Source: Euperipatoides rowelli
Taxonomy: Eukaryota > Onychophora > Udeonychophora > Euonychophora > Peripatopsidae
Direction: 5' to 3' (one strand)
NCBI GenBank assembly: GCA_003024985.2
Contig: PXIH01S0005668.1
Length of the DNA stretch: 10,229 bases
Shown: piece by piece, positions 1-8,637 of the stretch
Layout of the letters: every line of letters starts with the position of its first letter
Numbering within the stretch: the stretch's first letter is position 1
Made by a program: the position numbers and the translations under genes
The notes under the pieces: model-generated
Seen by the model: only the letters and a program-made list of their open reading frames with translations
Database searches by the model: none
What the model was told of the DNA's origin: nothing

Positions 1-545
1 GACCAAGATTTGTGATCAAAATTATAAGACTAAGATCAGTGATCAAAATGATAAGACTAAGATTGGTGATCAAAATTATGAGAACAAGATTGGTGACCAA
101 AATTATAAGACTAAGATCAGTGATCAAAATTAAAAGACTAAGAATGGTGATCTTATTATAAGACTAAGAATAGTGATCAAAAATATGAGACCATGATTAG
201 TGTTCAAAATTATAAGACTAAGATCAGTGATGAAAATTATGAGACCAAAATTGGTGATAAAAATTATAAGACTAAAATTGGTGATCAAAATAATATTATG
301 AGACCATGATTGGTGACCAAATTAGGAGACTAAGATTGGTGACTAAAATTATGAGACCAAGATCGATGATCAGTTTTCTGAGATTAAAATTTGTCATCAA
401 AATTTTTAAACCAAAATTGAGGAATACAACTATAATGTCAAGGCTTAGAATTACGACTAATAGAACAAGTTCACAACTAAGAGTCAAGAACATATCATGG
501 CTAAAATACAAATTTGAGACATTGACAGGATCTCAACTTCAAGGT
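1..545. repeat. 27-bp minisatellite, right part of an array
   Basis: Units start at 1, 28, 55, 82, 109, 136, 162, 189, 216 and 243, so the period is 27 bp with rare indels. A typical unit opens with GACCAAG or GACTAAG and continues with GGTGATCAAAATTAT. The first unit begins at base 1, so the array probably continues to the left of the window. From about unit 7 to unit 16, GACT-type and GACC-type units alternate strictly. The type is linked to the end of the preceding unit (ATAA before GACT, ATGA before GACC), which implies a 54-bp higher-order unit. Copies decay from about 400 onward, and beyond about 430 only scraps such as ACAACTA can be followed. Because 27 is a multiple of 3, short open frames arise in the array on both strands; these are repeat artefacts, not genes. 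Confidence 0.93.
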
Positions 546-804
546 AATCTTGATAAAATAAGCTGAAAGATCAAACTTTGAGGATTTTGCTCTGTGACCA
601 TAGATGGTAATCAAAGCAATGAGCATTGTGGTCCTCTCCACCTTGCTAGCAGAATATCACTAAGTCCTTGGCTTAACAGTGCCCTTAAAGTGAATATAGA
701 ACATGGCCAAGGATAAGCAAATGAAATTTTATAATCAGTCAAGGTAATAGACATCTTCAATAATAATTAATTAATTATACTTGATTGTAACAAACAACCT
801 TACA

Positions 805-1590
805 TTAACAACAACAATTTAGCCTAAACATTATAATGAAATGTACAATGTACATAAAGCAATTAATAGAACTAGTCAGAATGTAATGTATTGAACTACA
901 ACCATTTAAACAATTGCATTTACACACAACAATGTAAGTTTTTTTCTCTTCCTATACACTACAGTCAGAATGTAGTGTATAGAACAACAACCATTTAAAC
1001 AATTGATTGTACACACAACAAGTTTCTTCTCTTCCTATACACTACAATCAGAATGTAGTGTATAGAACAACAACCATTTAAACAATTGAATGTCCACACA
1101 ATAATGTAAATTTATTGTCTTCCTATACACTACAGTCAGAATGTAGTGTATAGAACCACAACCATTTAAACAATAATACAACAATGTATGTTTCTATACA
1201 CTACAGTCAGAATGTAGTCTATAGAACTGCACACATTAAAACAATCGAATGTAAATACAACAATGTAAGTTTCCTATCTTCCTATACACTACATTCAGAA
1301 TATAGTGTATAGAACACAACCATTTAAACAATTGAATATACACTTATCAATGTAAGTTTCTTTATTCCTATCCACTACTCAGAATTTGGTGTATAGAACC
1401 ACAACAATTTAAATGTACACACATCAATGCAAGTTTCTTATCTTCCTATACACTGCAGTCAGAATGTAGTTTATACAACTACAACAATTTAAACATTATA
1501 ATTAAATGCTATAGACATCAATGTAAACTGCTCACTTCCTATACACTAGTCGGAATGTAGTGTATAGAACTGCAATCATTATAAATGCTG
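805..1590. repeat. ~85-bp tandem array with a hairpin in each unit
   Basis: Eight clear units and one degenerate leading unit are present. Each carries the arm CTATACACTACA, a loop close to GTCAGAA, and the complementary arm TGTAGTGTATAG. This core is followed by GAAC-A-CAACCATTTAAACAATTG-like sequence and then by a CACAACAATGTAAGTTTCT-like spacer. Hairpin cores lie at 952-982, 1035-1065, 1123-1153, 1194-1224, 1282-1312, 1368-1396, 1446-1476 and 1539-1567. Core-to-core spacing varies from 71 to 93 bp, mostly 83-88. A worn unit with only the loop and right arm sits near 874. The first three cores have perfect 12-bp stems; later ones carry uncompensated mismatches. This could be free satellite DNA or the tandem core of a non-autonomous mobile element. 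No element ends were recognised. Confidence 0.95.
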
Positions 1591-1644
1591 TGTATGTTTG
1601 AGATTTAAGATATTATATCAAATCAGGATAAAAAAGGTTACTTA

Positions 1645-1662
1645 TTAGGGGCCTTACCCTAA
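1645..1662. other. Short inverted repeat TTAGGG / CCCTAA
   Basis: TTAGGG (1645-1650) and CCCTAA (1657-1662) form a perfect 6-bp stem around a 6-base loop. It lies in a locally GC-richer patch (about 1640-1720) just right of the 85-bp array. The arms equal the common animal telomere motif, but with one copy per arm this may well be chance. Confidence 0.35.
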
Positions 1663-1748
1663 CGACTATCAAGGCTCTTCTTTTTACCCGACTATTGGCC
1701 TAGCACCAGATCCCGTTTGTCTAATTTTAAAACTTTTATTAATTTGGA

Positions 1749-2000
1749 TTGATTAAGTTGGAAGATTTAAAGATGAAGACTTCCATCCTACCCCCTCCAA
1801 CAGGGACAAAAAATATAGCCTTGACCACACTGGCTTTGAGACCAATAATGGACTCATTCTTTGAGTCAAAGGCTTGGGATAAAACTATGACCAAAGCTGA
1901 AGATTACATCATATTTATTTATTCATCATTTCATGATAAGTCTAGAAGACTTCTACATGGAAAGGCACCAATAATTCTTATAACAATAAAACAAAAATAA
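1749..2000 (+). other. Unrecognised 83-codon open frame, coding status doubtful
   Basis: An ATG-to-TAA frame of 83 codons, running from MIKLEDLKMK to LITIKQK. I recognise no family, domain, signal peptide or membrane segment. Its composition is less biased than the neighbouring AT-rich sequence would give, and the middle part (FESKAWDKTMTKAEDY) reads somewhat like protein. It could be a worn transposon ORF or a chance frame. No convincing splice sites or promoter were seen around it, and no neighbour supports a function. Confidence 0.15.
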
Positions 2001-2309
2001 ATACATTATAATTAACACTTAGTTGTTATATACATTTTTCAATATAATCTCTAATATAAATATCTCTATCTACAGTAAATAAAGATAAAAATATGAATTA
2101 GATATTTACATATCTCCTATATAAAAGAGAAAGTTTGTCATTCTGCCTTTCTATACAAATCCACAGTTTACAAGTGGTGTCTTAATAAACTTATTTAAAA
2201 AATAGAAACTTATGTTGAGAAAGAGAAAATTAAATGTGCCTATATTAGATAAGAAGGCTGTAAGGAAAAAAATATAACAATAAAATTGATATATAGCAAA
2301 TAATAACAC

Positions 2310-2445
2310 TTAAGGCTCAGCACTAGACTGAGTGGTTGACGGCCTTGAATCCAACATGGCTGTTGAAGACTGCTTCAATAATCCCATGTGTGCATCACCT
2401 ACCAGCACTATGTTTTATCCGGTGTCTAATTAGTATTTTTCTTAA
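2310..2445 (+). mobile_element. Weak candidate for a degraded tRNA-derived SINE
   Basis: A GC-richer patch contains TAGACTGAGTGGTTGACGG, which resembles a Pol III A box, followed closely by CCTTGAATCC, which matches the B-box consensus at 8 of 11 positions when the preceding G is counted. The boxes are much too close for an intact tRNA head, so a deletion of about 30 bp would be needed. A small hairpin (TTGAAG, loop ACTG, CTTCAA) follows at about 2364-2379. No tail or target duplication was found. It could equally be unrelated unique DNA. Confidence 0.2.
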
Positions 2446-4170
2446 TTTTGGGGTTAAAACAATTTAAAATTGTGTAAAAATATTGAATTGAAATTTTATA
2501 TTAAATGGATGAAATTTGAATAGGCTAAAAATGTGAAATTTGTGTTCAACATGATAAAAAATAATAAGATATAGTTGGACTAAAGATTTACGAGACAAAA
2601 CAGAAATTATAATATTTTTTAAGGGGGAAAAATCAGAGAATTATACATATTCAGATAGATAAACAATTGTTGCTCATAAAACACAATATTGGTATCCTAT
2701 GTTCACAAAAATATTGGCAAGTATAAAAAGAATGGGAAGTTTGCTTATTGATAAGATACTTTTATAATGTATATAAAACAAGAACTGACTTAAAAATATA
2801 AACATAAAATAAAACTCTTATTTTGGGGAAATTGGATAACATGTAAATTAATAATTGGAAAAATAATTAAATAAGACATAAACCATGAAAAAAAATATGT
2901 AGATGGTTATATCTCTCACAATTACAATAAATAAAATAATAAATAACTCATATGAGATGCATACATTTCTTGGGTTTGCTGTCTTCCTACGCTAATTGAA
3001 ATTTTTATCTCAGAAGTTGAAGGTTCGGTAAAAATTGCAAAAATTGAATTGCCGTAAAATTCAGATGTTTGAAATGAAAATTAAACACAAGAAAGATCAT
3101 GATTTTAATCTTGGAGGAAATAAGCACAGAAATCTTCATAGCACAATTTTTGAGAACTTAGAAAAAATTGGAATTCAGGCTGTCCTGGGGTTTTGAACAA
3201 AAAAAAATAATTATTACGGGATTTGTACAGACAATTCCTGGTTGACTATTTTCTGTAGGTTGTTAAATTATTCACAGATTGGATGCCTTAAACAGTCAAA
3301 ATGGGAAGTATTTTTGGTGTGATAGGCATCAAGTTCCTCAAGCTGATAAATTGGATTGGGAGAAGAAGAGGACCATTATGACTTGCTTTAGCCAACTTTA
3401 ACATATTTACTTCTCTGATATTGAGGGAGAAATGCCCACTATTCCTCTTACTATCTGCCAATGCTTTCAGTTGTTCTAAGGATGGTTGGTTACTAGATCT
3501 GGATGGCATGTCTTCTTTTAAATATGATTAAATTACTGTCAGCTTTGGGGCTTCTAGTATAAGCGAATACTAATGCTAGAGACAGCCGATTTGACTTGAA
3601 AAATATTATTTTTAAGATATGAAAAAAAATTTAAAATATAACTTATAGCATGTTGGCTTCTAGGGAGAAAAACTTGACTGTTTCATCTTGGTAACAAAAC
3701 AAATTAGCATTCAGGGTGTGTGTAGAACAAAAGAAAGTTTCAACTTTTTATTTGTAAATGAAAATGAAAATTGTAAAGTAATTTAAAATGATGATAGCAC
3801 CTCCATTATTTGAAATCATGAACAAAAATTATTGGAACAAACAAAGATCTTATTTATAAAAAAAAATTGAAAGCACAAACAAGAATGTATCATCTTTAAG
3901 TGCAGTATATTGATTTAAATATGAAATTGATAAAGCTAATGATTATTTATATTTAAAAAAAAAGGTTGTATTGCTGAAACTGTTGATTTTAGTTTAACCC
4001 TTCATTTCCTACAAGATTAGTATTGTAGGCATTATAAATAGTGGGTAAAAGAAATATTAAAATAAAAATATGGTTTACATTATTGATTATTATTAAATTT
4101 GGCAGAGTTAAAGTTTATATGGAGAGGGAGTGCAATAGCTAAAAATTTATATATAAAATTAAAACATTCA
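2446..4170. other. AT-rich non-coding stretch, no gene recognised
   Basis: The sequence is dense in A and T homopolymers and has stops in all frames. The only sizeable open frame is a 73-codon minus-strand frame at 3288-3509, with no recognisable family. A small perfect inverted repeat (TAGTAT, loop AAGCGA, ATACTA) lies at 3555-3572. The 9-mer GGCTTCTAG occurs near 3550 and again near 3656. Nothing here supports a gene, RNA gene or complete mobile element. Confidence 0.6.
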
Positions 4171-4242
4171 TTGTTAGGCGCTGTGGCGGGTTTTACAAAG
4201 GAGTGGAGGCTTTAATTTTCTTATTGGTCGAATTTTGACCAA
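4171..4242. other. GC-rich pocket with a short hairpin beside the second minisatellite
   Basis: An isolated GC-richer stretch (GGCGCTGTGGCGGG near 4177-4190) is followed by a perfect 6-bp hairpin: TTGGTC (4224-4229), loop GAATTTT, GACCAA (4237-4242). It sits where the diverged tandem array begins, and the right arm overlaps the first repeat-like unit. It might be the end of a mobile element, but no partner end was found. Confidence 0.4.
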
Positions 4243-4575
4243 CACTGGATTACTAGTTAAATTAAAATACAAAGACATTGAATCCCAACTCTGAGACAAG
4301 TTAGAGAACACACAACTATGAACCAACACTGAAGATCACAAATATGAAGCTATGTCTGCAATGAGGCTGACTTCGGTGATCTTAACTATCAGTCTCTGCT
4401 TGGAGAATAGAACTTTGAGACCAGGGATAGGAATCACAACTATGACCCCAAGCTTGTGAATTGTAACTGTGAGAATAAGGCTTAAATCAGTACTATGACT
4501 AAGACAGGAAATCACACTCATTACCTAGCTGTCAATCACAACAATAAAGCCATTGTTAATATCACAACAAAAGAC
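4237..4575. repeat. Diverged ~27-bp tandem array related to the array at the left end
   Basis: The strand shows a recurring pattern of about 23-27 bp in which a unit opens with GAGACCA, GACCCCA or GACTAAG and closes with AATCACAACTAT or a variant. A clear unit near 4418-4444 reads GAGACCAGGGATAGG then AATCACAACTAT. This parallels GAGACCAAGATTGGTG then ATCAAAATTAT in the 1-545 array. The last decayed units of that array (about 430-500, with ACAACTA and GTCAAGG) look intermediate between the two. Divergence is high, so boundaries are approximate. The 61-codon minus-strand frame at 4336-4521 is a by-product of the repeat. Confidence 0.7.
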
Positions 4576-5591
4576 TGATGCATTTACAACAGAATAGAAG
4601 AAAAGCCAAAAATAAATTATGAATATTTTAATGCTATAATGGCCACATGAATTGTACTTATCACTTCAACCTTGGTACTTTGACAATTACTTTATAAAAT
4701 TGATGTTAACTTTTCATTTGAGAATACAATTTGAGGAAAATCATAATTCCTCATGAATAATATGCAAAATTCACCGCTTCAAATTCATAGAATTTGAGCA
4801 ATATTTATGAAAAAAAAAATAAAGTCAAAAGAACAATTATTTTTGTGGCTTTAACAATGTAAATCTACAAATATGATTAAAAAAAATATTAGAAAGACAC
4901 ATTTAGATATTTATATGCAACACTTTCCATAAAAAATGTCACATTAAGCACAGAAAATTTGTAAGTATACAATTGAATGAATGTATTATGGTATCTAGTC
5001 TATCCAATATCAGAAGCTCATACTTTAATATGACTGAGTTAAAGAGTTAAACAAAAATAAATAAATTATGTTGTCTACAGTGATAATTTATTCCAGGCTA
5101 TGGTGACATTCGATTTTTCCAAAGACATAAAAATTTAGACTTTCCCCTGTAAAGGCATAAACACTTAGCTTCAAAATAGCAGTTGTCAAGATATGTGATC
5201 TGAATTTGACTCTATGTTGACATATAAATATAAGGTTTATATGACAATTTAAGACAATTTATTAAGTAAGAATTCAATGTAAGATTTATGGATATTCCAA
5301 GAATTAACGTATGAAAATAATTGTATAAAACATTGCCCTGTAAATATTATTATTGTTATTATTATCTTTATTGAAATAAGTAAAATTGGTCACATAAATA
5401 AATTTTTTTTTTTTTTTTATTAAATTAAACTTAAGACACCAGCTCTTGTGTATATTACAATATAAGATTCATTGGTTTGGATTTTAAAAAAATAAGTTAC
5501 AAGTTAGTCAGATTTATGGTTTTATACAAAATAATAGATAAATAAAAAATATCTGGAATCTAATAATAATATGTTAAATTGAAAAAAAAAA
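4576..5591. other. AT-rich non-coding stretch with simple-sequence tracts
   Basis: No gene or RNA gene is recognisable. A degenerate (ATT)n tract with one G interruption lies at about 5345-5371, and a run of 16 T lies at 5403-5418. Read on the minus strand, the (ATT)n tract is AAT-rich like the tail of the LINE at 7469-7564, so it may be the stub of a minus-strand LINE 3' end; no coding remnant supports this. Confidence 0.55.
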
Positions 5592-6200
5592 GGCATGAAT
5601 GAATTTAGATATTTGGGAAACTTTTATAACATAAGATGGAAGAACCACAAAATAAATCCAAACAAAAATAGGAATGACTAAATCTGCATTTTTTGAAATG
5701 AAAATAACTTTTAAGAATGGACGGTAACAGACATTTAAAATTGAAGATGTTAAAAGGCTATGTTAGTTCAGTTTTCCTAATGGATGTGAGAATTGGACAT
5801 TAATCAAATATTTGGAAAAGAAGATCAATGCTTTTGATATCTGGTGTCAAGAAGATTATTGAAAATATAATGAACATATTTGGTCAGATATGATGAAGTG
5901 TGGAAAAGATGAGAAGGTTGTTATAGTCTTTTGGATAAAATAATGAAGAAGAAATGGATATATGTGGGCCATGTCTTGAGAGGATCTGTAAGAATGTGAT
6001 TATTAACAGCACTTGATAGATAGACAGAAATTACAAAAGAAGAGAAAGACCAATAAGAGAATGATTGGAAAAGCTTAAAGACTGGGGTAACATTATTTCT
6101 GTATTAAAAACCAGAGCTCTTGATAGAGATATTTTGTGATCAGTGAATGTGAACCTTTACCTCAGTGAATGCAATCATGATGATGATAATTATGAGTATG
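5592..6200 (+). mobile_element. LINE reverse transcriptase C-terminal tail, decayed
   Basis: Pieces of the region after the catalytic reverse transcriptase core of an endonuclease/RT LINE can be read in order across shifting frames. They are FRYLG from 5604, MLKGYVSSV near 5750, NGCENWTLIKYLEKK from 5779, KKKWIYVGHVLRG from 5946, then ERPIRE, a stop, and LEKLKDWGN from 6044. The order FKYLG, YGCE-W, GHVLR, GRP--W and LK-W is typical of RTE/I/ingi-like LINE ORF2 tails. Several frameshifts and in-frame stops show a dead copy. The element is 5'-truncated: endonuclease, catalytic RT motifs and ORF1 are absent. A short ATG/GAT-rich tail at 6176-6190 fits the simple-sequence 3' end of such elements. 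The clade is not resolved. Confidence 0.85.
6174..6192 (+). repeat. Short (ATG)n-like tail of the LINE remnant
   Basis: About four imperfect ATGATG triplets follow directly after the end of LINE-like coding sequence. Many LINEs end in such a short triplet repeat, so this probably marks the 3' end of the insertion. Confidence 0.5.
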
Positions 6201-6924
6201 TCCATAGATAACATTGAAGTTGACACAAAATATTATGCAACATATGGTTTCACTGATCAACAGAAGATTTGAATGCAATTGGAGACAATCCACAATGATG
6301 TCAACCTAACTGAAGGATTAGGCCAAATGATGAATCCATCACAAAAATTCATCATCAATTTATGATCACGTGTACACTTCAGTCTCAACCACAGTGTTGC
6401 CTATTACAAGTAAATTGATTGCAATGTGTAAGAGTTTAAGCAATCAGTATACCCATTTCAGTCACACTTATAATAGAAGTATAAAGTGATATTCAATGAT
6501 AGATCCTGGATCTTTATATTCACTTTTCGGATTTTCATTCTGATTATATTTTTGTATAACTAATGAGAATTATTTTTATTAAAGTTGTTTAAAAAAATTA
6601 TTAATACATTAAACTATAAGTTTGCAAAGCAACATTCAACAAAATGATTCATTTGAAGTTACCATAATCTGATATCCAAAATTGTGACAGAATTATATAC
6701 AATAGATTGGATCTTAGGATTGATGTTAAGTGTTTTATTTGACAATTTAACATTCTAAAAATATGTTTGTTTGAATATTCACTGGAAATCCAATCAGAAA
6801 CTAGGATGCAATCAAAAGTGTTTAACAAGTTGCACGTTTTTTATTAAAATTTTTTTTAGATCTTCCTATGAATTTATGTTCAGATGTTAACGATTAACAA
6901 TAGGCCTACTTAGCATTTTGCTTT
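6201..6924. other. AT-rich non-coding stretch between two LINE remnants
   Basis: No gene or RNA gene was recognised. The right part could contain earlier, more decayed sequence of the LINE that becomes readable at about 6925, but no motif could be aligned by eye. A hAT-like decamer CAGTGTTGCC at 6392-6401 has no matching inverted partner in the window. Confidence 0.55.
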
Positions 6925-7468
6925 TGGGATGCCCTAAATCTTGAGGATGCTTAGCCCTAGAATACTAACCATCTTACCAAGAACCAATCAAATGCTATAA
7001 ATTGTACAAAAATGTATAGTTCGTATAATTATGGGTGATGATTATATTTCTTATGGTCATGCTCTCGCCTCGCCCAATCTCCCTACACTTGAATCTAGAC
7101 GTAAAGTTTTGTTTGAACAGTATGCCATTTTGTTTCATAGACTGTTTCCTGTTTTTTTCCAGAATGTTGTGGTGAGTTATCTACCCAAGATACAAGGTGG
7201 TCTGATAATTTTTTTAGAGGTTTTGCTAGAACTAAGAGATATATAAGTTCAACTATGCCCAGTATAATTAATGTGTTAAATTCTTTATAGGGACTAAGTG
7301 TTTTTGTTTTTTATTTTTAAGTAATGGTCTTTCTGACATTATATATAATCTCTATCTGATTCTAGTCATCCTTTTTTTTTCCCTATGTAAATAATCTTCA
7401 TATACCCTTTGGTGCTAGGGAATTATTGTAATTCTATGTACGATCATTGTATGCTTCTTAAAGTAATA

Positions 7469-7564
<96 letters not shown>
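6925..7564 (+). mobile_element. CR1/L2/jockey-like LINE 3' end, RT tail plus 3' UTR
   Basis: The end of a non-LTR reverse transcriptase is readable through two frameshifts. It starts with LEDA and HLTKNQSNAIN (6970-7002), matching the LEYACPVW-LTK-Q---IE block of such proteins. It continues as KCIVRIIM and then SYGHALASPNLPTLESRR (to about 7107), and ends as RWSDNFFRGF and ARTKRYISSTMPSIINVLNS with a TAG stop at 7288-7290. The RRA-RII, Y--AL---LPTLE-RR, R-KRY--S and IP-----LN order is known from the CR1/L2/jockey group; the exact clade is open. A 3' UTR of about 180 bp follows and ends in the AAT microsatellite. The copy is 5'-truncated and inactive. It differs from the LINE tail at 5592-6200 and is a separate insertion. 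Confidence 0.88.
7469..7564 (+). repeat. (AAT)32 perfect microsatellite
   Basis: Thirty-two uninterrupted AAT triplets (96 bp). The tract starts where the 3' UTR of the CR1/L2-like LINE should end, so it probably grew from the element's own triplet-repeat tail. In one frame it encodes poly-asparagine, but that frame is not a gene. Confidence 0.97.
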
Positions 7565-7565
<1 letters not shown>

Positions 7566-7767
7566 TGTTAATACTAAGCACGCACACAATTTACTCACAC
7601 AGAATTAAAAATGAAGTCACAAAATAATATAACAAAATCTTATATTTTTAAACAATTACATTGAAAAATATGTGTTTAAGCCATTTACAATTATTTTCTC
7701 TCTAAATAGTAATTAAAACAGTTTTTAACAAAAATAGTGAGTTCAAAAGAAAAACAAGGCAGTCAAA

Positions 7768-7986
7768 TTATTGTGAGGCATTTACGCAGATAATGCAGAA
7801 CTTGTGTTGATGTTCTCCACACATACGTTTCTGACGTTTCTTCTTTTTCGTGTAGGAGCAGAAAGAACAACATTTGACAGACCCATGATATTTTCCATAC
7901 TGAAGTAGAGGCTTCTTAGGGAACATTTTTATTATTTTAATAATAATCATGTGTAAAATGTACCCACTATGTACATGATAAAACAA
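7768..7986 (-). pseudogene. piggyBac-like transposase C-terminal cysteine-rich domain, orphan fragment
   Basis: The 72-codon minus-strand frame has a second half like the zinc-binding C-terminus of piggyBac-family transposases. FPKKP (residues 22-26) precedes a basic linker, then C39/C40 and C43, a lysine-rich stretch (47-54), and a block C56-x2-H59-x4-C64-x2-C67. This resembles the usual CxxC ... CxxC-x4-C-x(2-3)-C arrangement, here with His in place of one Cys. The usual final aromatic-His part is missing; the frame stops at Q72. In piggyBac this domain binds the element ends. No DDE catalytic core, inverted repeat or flanking TTAA pair was found, so it is a relic. The first 20 residues are probably unrelated. 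Another zinc-finger origin remains possible. Confidence 0.55.
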
Positions 7987-8341
7987 TCACTGCAGAATAA
8001 CTAAGAACTTATCCATCCTACAATGATTGCATCATGTCAACAAATGAACAGAGATAACATATGTGGATGTAGGTGGCATTAGTGATAACCTTCTGGCTAA
8101 TGCACACATGTTTCTGAAGGATATGCATTAAATTTACACAAGTTAGTATTCTAGGGTTAGTCTAGCCTGATTAGCCTTTATATGGATCCACCACTGAGTT
8201 GACAGCAAACATGAAAACAAAATCTTACTGAATCCCATTTTAAATTAAAGATCCACTGTGTTGTGTTGTCTGAACCTTGCAAGTGGACTTCACATTACCA
8301 AAAACATAACTTATAAAGAAAAGAAAAAATAAATAAATTGC
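7987..8341. other. AT-rich non-coding stretch, nothing recognised
   Basis: No coding, RNA or repeat feature is visible. The minus strand does not extend the piggyBac-like frame upstream in any recognisable way. Confidence 0.5.
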
Positions 8342-8438
8342 TTAGGCACTGGGGTCAGGCAGTTTCTTACCTGATGATGACATGCGTATGCATATAAGGG
8401 GCTTGAGGTTTGATCCTGGGGCAACCCAGGTTTGGAAA
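8342..8438 (+). mobile_element. tRNA-derived SINE head, plus strand
   Basis: A GC-richer block has a Pol III B-box-like GAGGTTTGATCCTGG (B box core at 8407-8416) and an A-box-like TGGGGTCAGGCAG near 8350-8362. It aligns with the minus-strand copy at 8764-8860. Both share AGGCA, then TGKGGTC, then TT-GATCCTGGG followed by CAA, and the distance from AGGCA to the B box is 64 bp here against 65 bp there. The downstream body is short and merges into AT-rich DNA. A-box decay suggests an old, inactive copy. Confidence 0.6.
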
Positions 8439-8476
8439 GTAAATAATTTTATTTATATACTAATGCACACCAGGTA

Positions 8477-8496
8477 TTTTTTTTTTTTTTTTTTTT
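8477..8496 (-). other. Run of 20 T (A20 on the minus strand)
   Basis: On the minus strand this is A20 starting 28 bases after the AATAAA at 8530-8525. That is the layout of a genomic poly(A) tail left by a reverse-transcribed mRNA. It could also be a chance homopolymer downstream of a real polyadenylation site. Confidence 0.6.
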
Positions 8497-8524
8497 AAAT
8501 TTTGCTTAACGGCAGAAAGGGATC

Positions 8525-8530
8525 TTTATT
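8525..8530 (-). promoter_or_regulatory. Poly(A) signal AATAAA on the minus strand
   Basis: TTTATT on the plus strand reads AATAAA on the minus strand, about 110 bases after the stop codon of the candidate exon at 8638-8729. AATAAA is frequent in AT-rich DNA, so its value rests on this position and on the A20 tract 28 bases further on. Confidence 0.35.
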
Positions 8531-8637
8531 AAACTATTTACAAAGTATTTATCATTTAAACAGTCTTCAGTTCTTGCAAGTATAACCATGTGTTTTCATC
8601 TACTGATCCATTTTGCCTTGAGTCCAGGTATTGGGTT

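Noticed and set aside
296-566. Overlapping open frames on both strands (296-511 minus, 306-566 plus)
   Set aside because: They arise from the 27-bp repeat, whose unit length is a multiple of three; the translations only mirror the array.
1-1590. CRISPR-like array of repeats
   Set aside because: Units are directly adjacent variants of one sequence with no unique spacers, and the window is clearly eukaryotic.
3288-3509. Minus-strand 73-codon frame starting MPSRSSNQPSLEQ
   Set aside because: Reads somewhat like protein, but no family, splice site or neighbour supports it; a frame of this size can occur by chance.
4336-4521. Minus-strand 61-codon frame
   Set aside because: Lies wholly inside the diverged 27-bp array and reflects its period.
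6392-6401. hAT-like terminus CAGTGTTGCC
   Set aside because: No inverted partner or 8-bp duplication was found; a single decamer is weak evidence.
7409-7627. Poly-asparagine protein of 72 residues
   Set aside because: The asparagine run is the (AAT)32 microsatellite; the flanks are LINE 3' UTR and AT-rich DNA.
8342-8438. Functional tRNA gene
   Set aside because: A- and B-box-like blocks are present here and at 8764-8860, but no complete cloverleaf with an acceptor stem could be drawn; the two diverged copies fit SINEs better.
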